Positions 15,043-21,140 of a stretch of 21,140 nt of DNA are shown here, in pieces. Origin of the DNA: Verrucomicrobiota bacterium (lineage in GTDB: Bacteria; Verrucomicrobiota; Verrucomicrobiia; Opitutales; Oceanipulchritudinaceae); assembly GCA_009908535.1 (NCBI GenBank), contig JAAAOD010000185.1:1-21140 (forward strand), written 5' to 3'. A model generated the notes under the pieces. The model saw nothing but the letters and a program-made list of their open reading frames with translations, was not told where the DNA came from and ran no database searches. Each line of letters opens with the position of its first letter. Position 1 is the first letter of the stretch. The translations under genes and the position numbers were made by a program.

Positions 15043-16470
15043 TCACCCCGCCGCGCCGCGGATGCAGTCGAGGAGGGCGCGCATCTTGAGAGTGGTTTCG
15101 GCCTGTTCCCTTGCGGGCTCGGAACCGGCGACGATGCCGGCGCCGGCGTAAAGGCGGGCGGTATTGCGCCGGACGAGGGCGCTGCGCAGGCCGACGGCGA
15201 ATTCCCCGTTGCCATGCGCGTCGAAGCACCCGACAAGGCCGGCGAAAAGGCCGCGCGGGAAGGGTTCGAGCGCGGAGACGTCGGGGAGAGCGGCCCCGCG
15301 CGGCGTTCCCCCGACGGCGGGCGTGGGATGCAGGGCGGCGGCGAAGTCAAGCAGGTGGACGCCCGGCGGCAAGGGGCCAGAGAGGGGGGTGCGCAGGTGT
15401 TGGACGTTGGCGAGCCGTAGAAGCTCCGGCGTCTGCGGGGCCTCGGCGGTTGCTCCGGCCTGCTTGAGGCGGCGGAGGATGCTCTCGACGACATGGCGGT
15501 GTTCGCGCCGGTCCTTGTCGCTGCCGAGGAGTTCCTCCCCGAGGCGGCGGTCCGCGGCGGGATCCTCCGACCTAGGCGCGCTGCCCGCGATCGCTTCGGT
15601 GGTGAAGCGGCCGTCCCGGACCGCGACGAGTTGTTCCGGGGTCGCCCCGATGAAACTGGTGCCCTCCTCGCTTTGTAGCGAAAAGCAATGACAATTGCCG
15701 TAGTCGGCGCGCATGCGTCCGAGAATGCGCAGGGGGCTGCAGGGATTGTCGAAGGTCAGGTCGACCGCGCGGGCGAGGACGATCTTCTCGTAGCACCCGT
15801 CGGCAATGCGCTCGAGGGCGACCTTGACATTCTTCTCGAAGGCCCCGGCGGGCCCGACTTCCTCCTCCTTGAGAATGTGGTAAACGGGCGCGGCCGGAGG
15901 CGCGTCGTAAGCGAGTTGAATAAACCTTCCGTGGGCGGCCCAGATGCGCTCGACCAGCGGCTCCGTATCCTGACCCGGTTCGATGCGGGCGTTGGCGACG
16001 GCAAGAGCGCCGTCCCCGCAGGCGGTCACCTGCCATTGCGGCACAAAGCACCATGCCGGCGGGAAAGCGGCCTCGCCGGAATTTTCTTCCTCAAAGCCCA
16101 CTCCGGTAAAGAAGAGCGGCCCCGCGTGCGGATGGGAAAGCTCGCCGATGGCGACGGTATGTTGCCGACGTTCTTCGGCGAAGGCGCGCAAGCGCGCAAA
16201 CCGGTCGGGACCCTCCGCGACGAAGGCGTCCACGGCCTCCGCTCCGGCAATGGCTTTGTCCGCGGCGCGGTTTTCGAGATAGAAATGCGCGGCATCGGCC
16301 TCGTAAATGGAATCGAGGACGGCGAGGGGATCGACTTTGCGGACGAGAAGGGTGATGCTGGCGAGTTTGTCATGTTCGTCCTCCTCGGCGGACTGGCGTA
16401 CCGCCCCGAGGAAAACCCGCAATCCGTCGCGGTCTTCCCGGCCGTTGAGCGGGAGGTCAATGACGTCCAT
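15043..16470 (-). CDS. menF: Isochorismate synthase
   Basis: Isomerises chorismate to isochorismate, the first step toward menaquinone (MenF) or, in EntC-type enzymes, catechol siderophores. The 475-aa protein has a poorly conserved N-terminal part (about 1-205) and a C-terminal chorismate-binding domain. CYEKIVLAR (226-234) carries the Lys equivalent to the E. coli general base, GATPEQLVAVRDG lies at 275-287, TEAIAGSAPR (291-300) carries the catalytic Glu292, and VQHLRTPLSG, LHPTPAVGGTP (380-390) and YAGAGIVAGSEP are all present. MenF is preferred over EntC because no siderophore assembly genes are visible, but menD and the rest of the pathway are also absent. It follows the methyltransferase gene by 9 bases. 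Confidence 0.9.
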   Translation of the reverse strand: MDVIDLPLNGREDRDGLRVFLGAVRQSAEEDEHDKLASITLLVRKVDPLAVLDSIYEADAAHFYLENRAADKAIAGAEAVDAFVAEGPDRFARLRAFAEERRQHTVAIGELSHPHAGPLFFTGVGFEEENSGEAAFPPAWCFVPQWQVTACGDGALAVANARIEPGQDTEPLVERIWAAHGRFIQLAYDAPPAAPVYHILKEEEVGPAGAFEKNVKVALERIADGCYEKIVLARAVDLTFDNPCSPLRILGRMRADYGNCHCFSLQSEEGTSFIGATPEQLVAVRDGRFTTEAIAGSAPRSEDPAADRRLGEELLGSDKDRREHRHVVESILRRLKQAGATAEAPQTPELLRLANVQHLRTPLSGPLPPGVHLLDFAAALHPTPAVGGTPRGAALPDVSALEPFPRGLFAGLVGCFDAHGNGEFAVGLRSALVRRNTARLYAGAGIVAGSEPAREQAETTLKMRALLDCIRGAAG

Positions 16471-16479
16471 AGAGGCGCC

Positions 16480-17238
16480 CTACCCTTCACTGCGGCGGAT
16501 CCAGCGGGAGGCCTGGGCCACCGACCACTGGTACTTGCGCCGGTGCTCGCGGATCAGAAAGGGCATGTCCCAGACGGCGTCGCGCTCGAAATGCGGGTCC
16601 AGTTCCGCCGTCAGGGCCTCCAGCGGTTCCCCCGTTTCCGGCGTCCCGCCCAGCCAGTACGCCGGGGCGGTGAAACTTTCCAGCCATGTGTTCGGCGTCG
16701 TGATGACCAGTTGGCCGCCGGGACGGACCAGTTCGACGAGCCGTTCGAGGAAGTTGCGGGGATTGGCGAGGCGGCAGAGAAGGTTCGCGGCGAGGACGGC
16801 GTCGAAGCTGCCGAGCCCCGTGCGTAGCCTTTCCGCATCCCCCTGCTCGAACTGGATGCGCCCGTGCGGGCCTTCCGGGCGGTGGGCGACAATGGATTTC
16901 GTCAGCTGACCGGTTTCCCGGAAGCTGTAGGTGATCTGTCCTTCGCGGGCGAGGGTCCGCGCCGCCATGATAAAGGTGTCGGAATAGTCGATCCCGATCG
17001 TCTCCCCGAAGATTTCTGCCATGGCGAAACTGCTCGCTCCGACGGCACAACCGATATCGAGAGCCCGGGAGCGGCCGGGCAGACGGTCGGGCAGGAAACC
17101 CTCCGTCACACAACGGCGGGGAAAGTCCAGCGCTCCGGCCGGACCAAAGGACCACGGCAACTGCTCCTCCGGCTTTCCGTAGTGAAAAAGCAGATACTGC
17201 TGAAGGATTTCGTCCGATTCGTATACATCCCGGCTCAT
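16480..17238 (-). CDS. Methyltransferase like the C-terminal domain of OvoA (putative 4-mercaptohistidine N1-methyltransferase)
   Basis: SAM-dependent class I methyltransferase of 252 aa. Motif I is ALDIGCAVGASS (59-70), and GIDYS (82-86) and VRPGGQLVITTPNTWLE (171-187) complete the fold. It matches what I recall of the OvoA methyltransferase domain end to end: YESDEILQQYLLFHYG (6-21), FPRRCV, SDTFIMAA, the Tyr-Ser-containing ITYSFRETG and a C-terminal DMPFLIREHRRKYQW. OvoA normally fuses this domain to a DinB/sulfoxide-synthase half that couples cysteine to histidine; here it stands alone. The true substrate could be mercaptohistidine made by a separately encoded enzyme, or something else. 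The gene lies between an M50 protease gene (52 bases upstream) and menF (9 bases downstream), on the same strand. Confidence 0.78.
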   Translation of the reverse strand: MSRDVYESDEILQQYLLFHYGKPEEQLPWSFGPAGALDFPRRCVTEGFLPDRLPGRSRALDIGCAVGASSFAMAEIFGETIGIDYSDTFIMAARTLAREGQITYSFRETGQLTKSIVAHRPEGPHGRIQFEQGDAERLRTGLGSFDAVLAANLLCRLANPRNFLERLVELVRPGGQLVITTPNTWLESFTAPAYWLGGTPETGEPLEALTAELDPHFERDAVWDMPFLIREHRRKYQWSVAQASRWIRRSEG

Positions 17239-17260
17239 AACCTAAGAGGAAGCCCGCCGG

Positions 17261-17271
17261 GACAAATTGTC
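17261..17271. repeat. 11-base palindrome upstream of the methyltransferase gene
   Basis: GACAA-A-TTGTC is a perfect inverted repeat with a one-base centre in the 52-base gap between the M50 protease gene and the methyltransferase gene, about 23 bases before the latter's ATG. On the minus strand it includes a consensus -35-like TTGACA (17269-17274), but no -10 fits before the ATG. It may be an operator or chance. Confidence 0.3.
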
Positions 17272-17290
17272 AAACCGGGCGCGTTGGCGC

Positions 17291-18415
17291 TCAGGCCTCT
17301 TCCAATTCCACCTTCAGGGAAAAGAATTCCATCAGGTCCTTCAGCGAAAGGATGCCCTTCAAGGTACCGTCTTCCACGACGAGGTAGCGGCTCTGCCCGG
17401 ACTGGTTCATAACGGAGAGGGCCCGCATGGCGTCGTCCTCCGGGTGGAGGGTGTTCTCCACGTTCACTTCCTGCATGACCTCGCGCACGGTCTTTTCGTC
17501 CCACTGTTCCCGGGGAATGTCGCGGACCTGGCGGGTCGTCACCGAACCGAGCAGTTGCTGATTGGCATCGACGACGGGAAAGGTCTTGAAGTGGTGGCGG
17601 TACACATAGTCTTCAACAAGATCCTTGAGGGAAAGATCGTCGCGCACCGCCACCGGGTCCGTCTTCATGAAACGCCGCACCGGTTCGCCCTCGAGCAGGC
17701 GCCGGAGCTGCAGCTGCTGGTAAGTGCCGGTCGCGGCCCCGCGCAGGAACATGCCCAGCAGCGCCCACCAGATCGCCCCGATGAGGGAACCGGCCAGCAG
17801 TTGCAACACCCCCATCGCGATGAGAATCCAGCCAAAGCCGGAACCGATGCTGCTGGCGATGCGGGTGGCCCGGCGCATGCTTTTGCCGAAGTGCCAGAGG
17901 GCCGCCCGCAGGACGCGGCCGCCGTCGAGCGGAAAGGCCGGAATCAGGTTGAAAACGAGGACAACGGTGTTGATGAGACCGAGATAGGCGACCACCCCCG
18001 CCACCGCCCCGGGCAGGGGGAGAAAGGCGTCCGCACCGCGGAAAAGCAGGGCGAGGACAAGGCTCACCACCGGTCCGCCGATAGCGACAAAGAACTCCGC
18101 CTTGGCGGATTTGGCCTCTTCCGTCATTTCCGCGACACCGCCGAAAATAAAGAGCGTGATGCCCCGGATGGGCAGGTCGTACTTGCGGGCGACGAGGGCG
18201 TGGCCGAGCTCGTGCAGGACCACCGAGGCGAAAAGCCCCAGCATCCCCACCACCCCCATGACGAGGTACGTTCCTTCCTCCAGCCCGGGTCGGGCATGCG
18301 GGAAATAGGCCGCCGCCAGCGACCATGTCAGCAAAACCGCGATGAACAGCCAGCTGAGGTCGATTCGCAAAGGGAATCCAAAAAGGTTACAAAGATGAAA
18401 GCGTGGTCCGAACAT
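17291..18415 (-). CDS. M50 (site-2-type) membrane metalloprotease with CBS pair
   Basis: Intramembrane zinc protease of the SpoIVFB/Rip3-like group, which cleave membrane-bound substrates, often to release regulators. In the 374-aa protein the zinc motif HELGH is at 68-72 (His68, Glu69, His72) in a membrane helix, and the second metal-site motif NLIPAFPLDGGR is at 156-167 with Asp164. About five helices fill residues 15-225. Two cytosolic CBS domains (about 246-302 and 311-368) follow; such pairs usually sense adenine nucleotides and gate activity. The methyltransferase and menF genes follow on the same strand. No anti-sigma factor or other obvious substrate gene is adjacent, so the target is unknown. 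The start ATG at 18415 is six bases from a possible -10 element, so the message may be nearly leaderless. Confidence 0.92.
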   Translation of the reverse strand: MFGPRFHLCNLFGFPLRIDLSWLFIAVLLTWSLAAAYFPHARPGLEEGTYLVMGVVGMLGLFASVVLHELGHALVARKYDLPIRGITLFIFGGVAEMTEEAKSAKAEFFVAIGGPVVSLVLALLFRGADAFLPLPGAVAGVVAYLGLINTVVLVFNLIPAFPLDGGRVLRAALWHFGKSMRRATRIASSIGSGFGWILIAMGVLQLLAGSLIGAIWWALLGMFLRGAATGTYQQLQLRRLLEGEPVRRFMKTDPVAVRDDLSLKDLVEDYVYRHHFKTFPVVDANQQLLGSVTTRQVRDIPREQWDEKTVREVMQEVNVENTLHPEDDAMRALSVMNQSGQSRYLVVEDGTLKGILSLKDLMEFFSLKVELEEA

Positions 18416-18421
18416 GAGAAC

Positions 18422-18450
18422 AGGATAACGGAATCCGGCCTTTTCGACAA
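18422..18450 (-). promoter_or_regulatory. Possible promoter of the M50 protease gene
   Basis: On the minus strand TTGTCG (18450-18445) and TATCCT (18427-18422) are separated by exactly 17 bases, each matching four of six consensus positions. The predicted transcript would start at or next to the ATG at 18415. This is a match by eye to a sigma-70-type consensus, which may not be strict in this organism. Confidence 0.3.
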
Positions 18451-18482
18451 AATTTTATCCCGGTTTTTGCCGTGAAAGCAGG

Positions 18483-18512
18483 TTGACGGAACGATGAATT
18501 CATACTTATCTA
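18483..18512 (+). promoter_or_regulatory. Possible promoter and operator of the toxin-antitoxin pair
   Basis: TTGACG at 18483-18488 matches five of six bases of a -35 box. The best -10, TATCTA at 18507-18512 with 18-base spacing, is weak. Between them, 18494-18503 is the perfect palindrome ATGAATTCAT. A palindrome inside the spacer of an antitoxin gene is where such antitoxins typically bind to repress their own operon; that use here is inference. Confidence 0.4.
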
Positions 18513-18518
18513 AAGGAT

Positions 18519-18770
18519 ATGAAGCAGAGGCAAACCTTCACTTTGTCGCCTGAGGTTTCGTTGCGCGCGAAAAGGTACGCCCGCCGCCGTGGCCTGAGCC
18601 TTTCCTCGCTCGTGGAACAATTGCTGTGGGAAAAGACAGGAACCGGAGGAGCCCCCCAAGGGAAAGGGGCGGAAGAATCCTCTTTTTCCCAACGTTGGAC
18701 CGGCAAAGGCAGGCTGGCTAAAAAGGACGATAAGCGCACGCGCAAACTGCGAGAGAAGTACAAGCTTTGA
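18519..18770 (+). CDS. Antitoxin-like ribbon-helix-helix protein (DUF6364-like)
   Basis: An 83-aa protein. The N-terminal third, MKQRQTFTLSPEVSLRAKRY followed by ARRRGLSLSSLVEQLL, fits a ribbon-helix-helix fold: a beta strand with alternating Thr/Phe, then two short helices split by a glycine turn. The rest is Lys/Arg/Ser-rich and probably disordered until bound, as in many antitoxins that fold on the toxin. AAAGGA at 18512-18517 is a Shine-Dalgarno only one base from the ATG. A PIN-domain gene starts 10 bases after the stop, the standard type II toxin-antitoxin order. GC content of the pair is lower than in surrounding genes, which suggests transfer. Confidence 0.8.
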   Translation: MKQRQTFTLSPEVSLRAKRYARRRGLSLSSLVEQLLWEKTGTGGAPQGKGAEESSFSQRWTGKGRLAKKDDKRTRKLREKYKL

Positions 18771-18780
18771 TAAAGCAAGG

Positions 18781-19173
18781 ATGCGCATCTTTATCGACAC
18801 CGATGTCCTGCTGGATGTGTACTTCGCCCGGGAACCCCATCTGGGAACAAGTGCGAAACTACTGGACTGGGCCGAAAAGAACCCCGGCAGAGCAGCTGTA
18901 TCGTGGCATGGCCTCGCCAACCTCCACTACCTGAGCGATCAAGGCGCGGAGGACTACATCAAGGGTCTCCTTGCTTTTTGCGAGGTTCCCTCCACAGGAT
19001 CCGAGGAAATGATCAAGGCGCTCGAACTTGGTTTCAAGGATCTGGAAGATGCCATGCAAACCAGCGCCGCCCTGAAATTCGACGCCCAGGTGATCGTTAC
19101 CCGGAACACCCGCGACTTCCGCAAATCCCCCATCGCCGTTACAACCCCGCAACAGTTTTTCCGGCAAGGCTAA
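18781..19173 (+). CDS. PIN-domain toxin (VapC-like ribonuclease)
   Basis: A 130-aa PIN-domain protein, by family a magnesium-dependent RNase that cuts tRNA or other RNA when freed from its antitoxin. The first acidic motif is IFIDTDVLLDVYF (Asp6, Asp8, Asp12), the middle acidic cluster is FKDLEDAMQ (Asp87, Glu89, Asp90), and the last is VTRNTRDF with Asp112. The Glu common near residue 42 in classic VapC is not visible; SWHGLANLHYL there resembles the subgroup seen with DUF6364-type antitoxins. The GCAAGG before the ATG gives a weak ribosome binding site. The toxin looks intact, so a working pair is likely. Confidence 0.85.
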   Translation: MRIFIDTDVLLDVYFAREPHLGTSAKLLDWAEKNPGRAAVSWHGLANLHYLSDQGAEDYIKGLLAFCEVPSTGSEEMIKALELGFKDLEDAMQTSAALKFDAQVIVTRNTRDFRKSPIAVTTPQQFFRQG

Positions 19174-19195
19174 CCGATAACCCTTCGCTATCAGT

Positions 19196-19214
19196 GCCGG
19201 AATCAGATTCCGGC
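19196..19214. repeat. 19-base perfect inverted repeat after the toxin gene
   Basis: GCCGGAATC-A-GATTCCGGC is a perfect inverted repeat able to form a 7-bp stem with a 5-base loop. It lies 22 bases after the toxin stop, in the 95-base gap before the convergent AspT-type gene. A run of pyrimidines with T5 and T4 begins about 17 bases further on (19231-19250). That spacing is too long for a textbook intrinsic terminator, but the region probably ends transcription in some way. Confidence 0.4.
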
Positions 19215-19268
19215 AATCCATCATCCGCACCGGCCTTTTTCTTTTCTTCTTCCTCCGGCCTCTTCTCC

Positions 19269-20870
19269 TTATCCCAGTAATGCATAGAGGACCTTCGCCA
19301 GTAGGGCCATGAGGACGACGGCCACCGGGTAGACCGTCGCGTAGCTGACAATGGGGGCCTGGCGGCTCGTTTTCGCAGTGAGCGCGCCAAGCGCGGGCGT
19401 GCTCGTCATGCCGCCGCAGATCCCGCCGAGGGTCTGGAAAAGGGAGAGGCGCAGGAGAAAATGGGCGATGAGGAAACCCAGCAGCAGCGGTACCAGCGTA
19501 ATGACCGCGCCGATACCGAGAAGGGCCAGTCCCTGCGAGGAGACCGCCTCGACAAGCCCGGCGCCGCCGCGGATCCCGGCGTGGGCGAGGAAAAAGGCCA
19601 GTCCCATTTCCTGCAGCAGCACGCGCGTCGGGCGCGGGATATGCCCGACAAGGCCGCCCATGCGCCCGAAGTGGCCCAGCAGCAGCGCGACGAGCAGGGG
19701 TCCGCCCGCAAGGCCGAGGGAAAACTCCGCCCCGCCGGGCAACGGAAAGGTCAGTCCGCCGACGACAATCCCAAGGGAGAGGCCGATAGCGATGGAAACA
19801 AGGCTCGTCTGCGAAAAGGCCTGCGCGCGATGGCCGACCGTCTTCTCGAAGACCTGCAGGCTCTCCCGCGTCCCCACCACGGTGAGAATGTCGTTGGGTT
19901 CGAGGCGCGTCGTCGGATCCGGCACGAACTCGAATTCCATGCGGCTGATCCGGGTAATGACGACCCCGTGGTTCTTGAGCAGGTCCAGTTCCCGTTGCGT
20001 CTTCCCCGTCATGTCGCGATTCGTCACGACAAAGCGGGCGCGCTCGTCATCGGCGTTCACGACGACCGGCTTGTCGAGCTTGCGTCCGATCATTTCCGTC
20101 GCGATCTCGACCGCTTGCGGCTGTCCCACCAGCAGCACTTCCCTACCTTCCTCGAAAACGTCTTTGCTGCCGACCGGCTCAAGGCGGCCTCCATGGCTGA
20201 TCCGGGGCAGCTGGCAGCCGCCCAGCTGCTGCACCGCGCTCTCCGCGATGGGCTTGCCGATCAGGTTCGGATTCGTCACTTCGACGAGGCGGCGCTCAAT
20301 CCGCGGGGCCTCCGCTTCCGCGCTCTCGGGTTCCGCCTCGAGGTCCCGCCCGAGGAGGCGCGGCAGGAGCTGAATGAACAGCACCACACCGATCACCCCG
20401 AGGGGATACGCCACCCCGTAGCCGACCACGACCTGCTCGCCGCCCACGCTGTGTCCCTCCATCGCCGCCGCCAAGGCGGGCGTGCTCGTCAGCGCCCCCG
20501 CGAAAATCCCCACCGCCATGCCGGGCTCGAGGTCGAAGAGGCGGCCTGCGAGGATCGTCAGCAAGGCCCCGCTGCCGACCACCGCCAGCGTCAGCAGGGC
20601 CAGTTCCTTTCCCTGCCGCCGCAGGGCCGCGAAAAAGCGCCCGCCCGCTCCCACGCCGACGCAATACACGAACAGGACCAGCCCGATGCTGCCCGTCGCT
20701 TCCGGTACCGTCAGGCCGAGATGCCCCGCCAGCAGGGCCGTGAACAGCACCCCCGAGCCGCCCAGTTCGATCCCTCCGATGCGGATCGACCCCAGCAGCA
20801 GCCCCGTCCCGATCAAAAGGAAAAGGGTGAGCAGGGGCTGCGAGGCCAGGTAACTCAGAACATCCGTCAT
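19269..20870 (-). CDS. AspT/YidE-type transporter with two RCK_C domains
   Basis: Inner-membrane transporter of the aspartate:alanine exchanger family. The named member swaps aspartate for alanine; YidE/YbjL relatives have unknown substrates. The 533-aa protein is an internal duplication: each half has about five or six helices and ends in the same loop motif, ALTSTPALAAA (126-136) and GGMTSTPALGAL (486-497). Between the halves lie two RCK_C domains (about 190-262 and 270-345). The ATG at 20870 starts just before helix 1 (MTDVLSYLASQPLL); the frame is open to 20936. A GATAAT hexamer on the minus strand (20891-20886) could be a -10 for this start. The substrate cannot be told from the sequence. 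No operon partner is evident. Confidence 0.9.
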   Translation of the reverse strand: MTDVLSYLASQPLLTLFLLIGTGLLLGSIRIGGIELGGSGVLFTALLAGHLGLTVPEATGSIGLVLFVYCVGVGAGGRFFAALRRQGKELALLTLAVVGSGALLTILAGRLFDLEPGMAVGIFAGALTSTPALAAAMEGHSVGGEQVVVGYGVAYPLGVIGVVLFIQLLPRLLGRDLEAEPESAEAEAPRIERRLVEVTNPNLIGKPIAESAVQQLGGCQLPRISHGGRLEPVGSKDVFEEGREVLLVGQPQAVEIATEMIGRKLDKPVVVNADDERARFVVTNRDMTGKTQRELDLLKNHGVVITRISRMEFEFVPDPTTRLEPNDILTVVGTRESLQVFEKTVGHRAQAFSQTSLVSIAIGLSLGIVVGGLTFPLPGGAEFSLGLAGGPLLVALLLGHFGRMGGLVGHIPRPTRVLLQEMGLAFFLAHAGIRGGAGLVEAVSSQGLALLGIGAVITLVPLLLGFLIAHFLLRLSLFQTLGGICGGMTSTPALGALTAKTSRQAPIVSYATVYPVAVVLMALLAKVLYALLG

Positions 20871-20965
20871 TTCAGCAAAGGCAGAATTATCACCGATTGA
20901 AAGCATGCGGGGCGGAGCCAAGGCCTTGCCAGACAAATTTTTGCTCTTCCCAACGCCATCGCATT
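20871..20965. other. Intergenic region upstream of the AspT-type gene
   Basis: Contains CAAGGCCTTG, a perfect 10-base palindrome at 20919-20928, and a possible -10 (GATAAT on the minus strand at 20891-20886) without a good -35. No clear terminator for the DUF1294-like gene was found. Confidence 0.3.
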
Positions 20966-21139
20966 CTATCGTTCAAGAAAGGACAGTACCCGTCCGCTGA
21001 TGCTCCCCCCACTCTGGTAATCAAAGGCCACAACCTGATGAACCAGTACGATAAGCCAGAAGACGACCTGATAGGCAACCTTGCGGATCTTGTGGCGGAG
21101 GATCCGCTGCGCCCAGAAAGCACAGGGCCAGCCACCGAG
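20966..21139 (-). CDS. DUF1294-like small membrane protein (5' end outside window)
   Basis: The last 57 codons of a gene that begins beyond position 21140. The visible part reads LGGWPCAFWAQRILRHKIRK, then a membrane helix (about YQVVFWLIVLVHQVVAF) and a short polar tail ending in SFLER. The GGWP...RHK.RK...F/Y...FW pattern matches the C-terminal half of the DUF1294 family, small membrane proteins of unknown function that are sometimes fused to a cold-shock domain. Whether such a domain is present cannot be seen. The complete reading frame has no start codon inside the window, which is expected for a truncated gene. Confidence 0.7.
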   Translation of the reverse strand, partial: LGGWPCAFWAQRILRHKIRKVAYQVVFWLIVLVHQVVAFDYQSGGSISGRVLSFLER

Positions 21140-21140
21140 G

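Noticed and set aside
15688..16827. 379-codon plus-strand open frame
   Set aside because: Antisense to menF and the methyltransferase gene, both supported by motifs.
17261..17274. TTGACA as a promoter for the methyltransferase gene
   Set aside because: No -10 hexamer fits at 16-18 bases, and the ATG comes too soon; kept only as a palindrome.
17267..18475. 402-codon plus-strand open frame
   Set aside because: Antisense to the M50 protease, where HELGH and the NLIPAFPLDGGR motif are clear.
19461..20900. 479-codon plus-strand open frame
   Set aside because: Antisense to the AspT-type transporter; Gln/Arg/His-rich shadow composition.
20890..21135. 81-codon minus-strand frame at the window end
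   Set aside because: A neighbouring frame reads as the end of a DUF1294-like protein with family motifs and a membrane helix, so this frame is a shadow.

Overview
This is a compact, GC-rich window of chromosomal housekeeping genes from a Gram-negative bacterium. Envelope traits are clear: a signal-peptide outer-membrane beta-barrel ending in Phe, an ExbB/TolQ channel, and FabA/FabB fatty-acid synthesis. An isochorismate synthase suggests menaquinone. The mix of genes, the weak ribosome binding sites and the unnamed TPR/MotA-TolQ cluster fit Verrucomicrobiota (perhaps the Opitutae/Puniceicoccales side). That placement is inference, because there is no rRNA or other phylogenetic marker here. 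No tRNA, rRNA, IS element, prophage or CRISPR was seen, and no gap between genes exceeds about 155 bases.

Layout. Positions 1-2737 (minus) hold an unrecognised outer-membrane barrel protein, then fabA, then fabB (cut by the window start), in a tight operon that makes unsaturated fatty acids. Positions 2834-9428 (plus) hold an SLC13-type permease with two RCK_C domains, an Fpg/Nei DNA glycosylase, a large exported TPR protein, a small exported unknown, and an ExbB/TolQ/MotA channel with no ExbD partner. A YfgM-like membrane TPR protein (9429-10121, minus) abuts the channel gene stop to stop. Positions 10275-13141 (plus) form a nucleotide/folate run, purD - small coiled-coil protein - thyA - folA, whose last three genes are linked by ATGA overlaps. 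A FecCD permease and an HmuV-like ATPase (13172-15032) follow; no binding protein is present.

Positions 15043-18415 (minus) read, in transcription order, as an M50 site-2-type protease with CBS domains, a methyltransferase resembling the C-terminal domain of the ovothiol enzyme OvoA, and isochorismate synthase. Positions 18519-19173 (plus) hold a small DNA-binding-type antitoxin and a PIN-domain toxin, with lower GC than the neighbours (57% by hand count over 18541-19140) and a palindromic operator candidate. Positions 19269-20870 (minus) hold an AspT/YidE-type transporter with duplicated membrane halves and two RCK_C domains. The window ends in the 3' part of a DUF1294-like membrane protein.

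No clearly new multi-gene system is visible. The parts most worth a second look are the stand-alone OvoA-C-like methyltransferase operon, the TPR/unknown/ExbB module without ExbD, and the outer-membrane protein heading the fabA-fabB operon.
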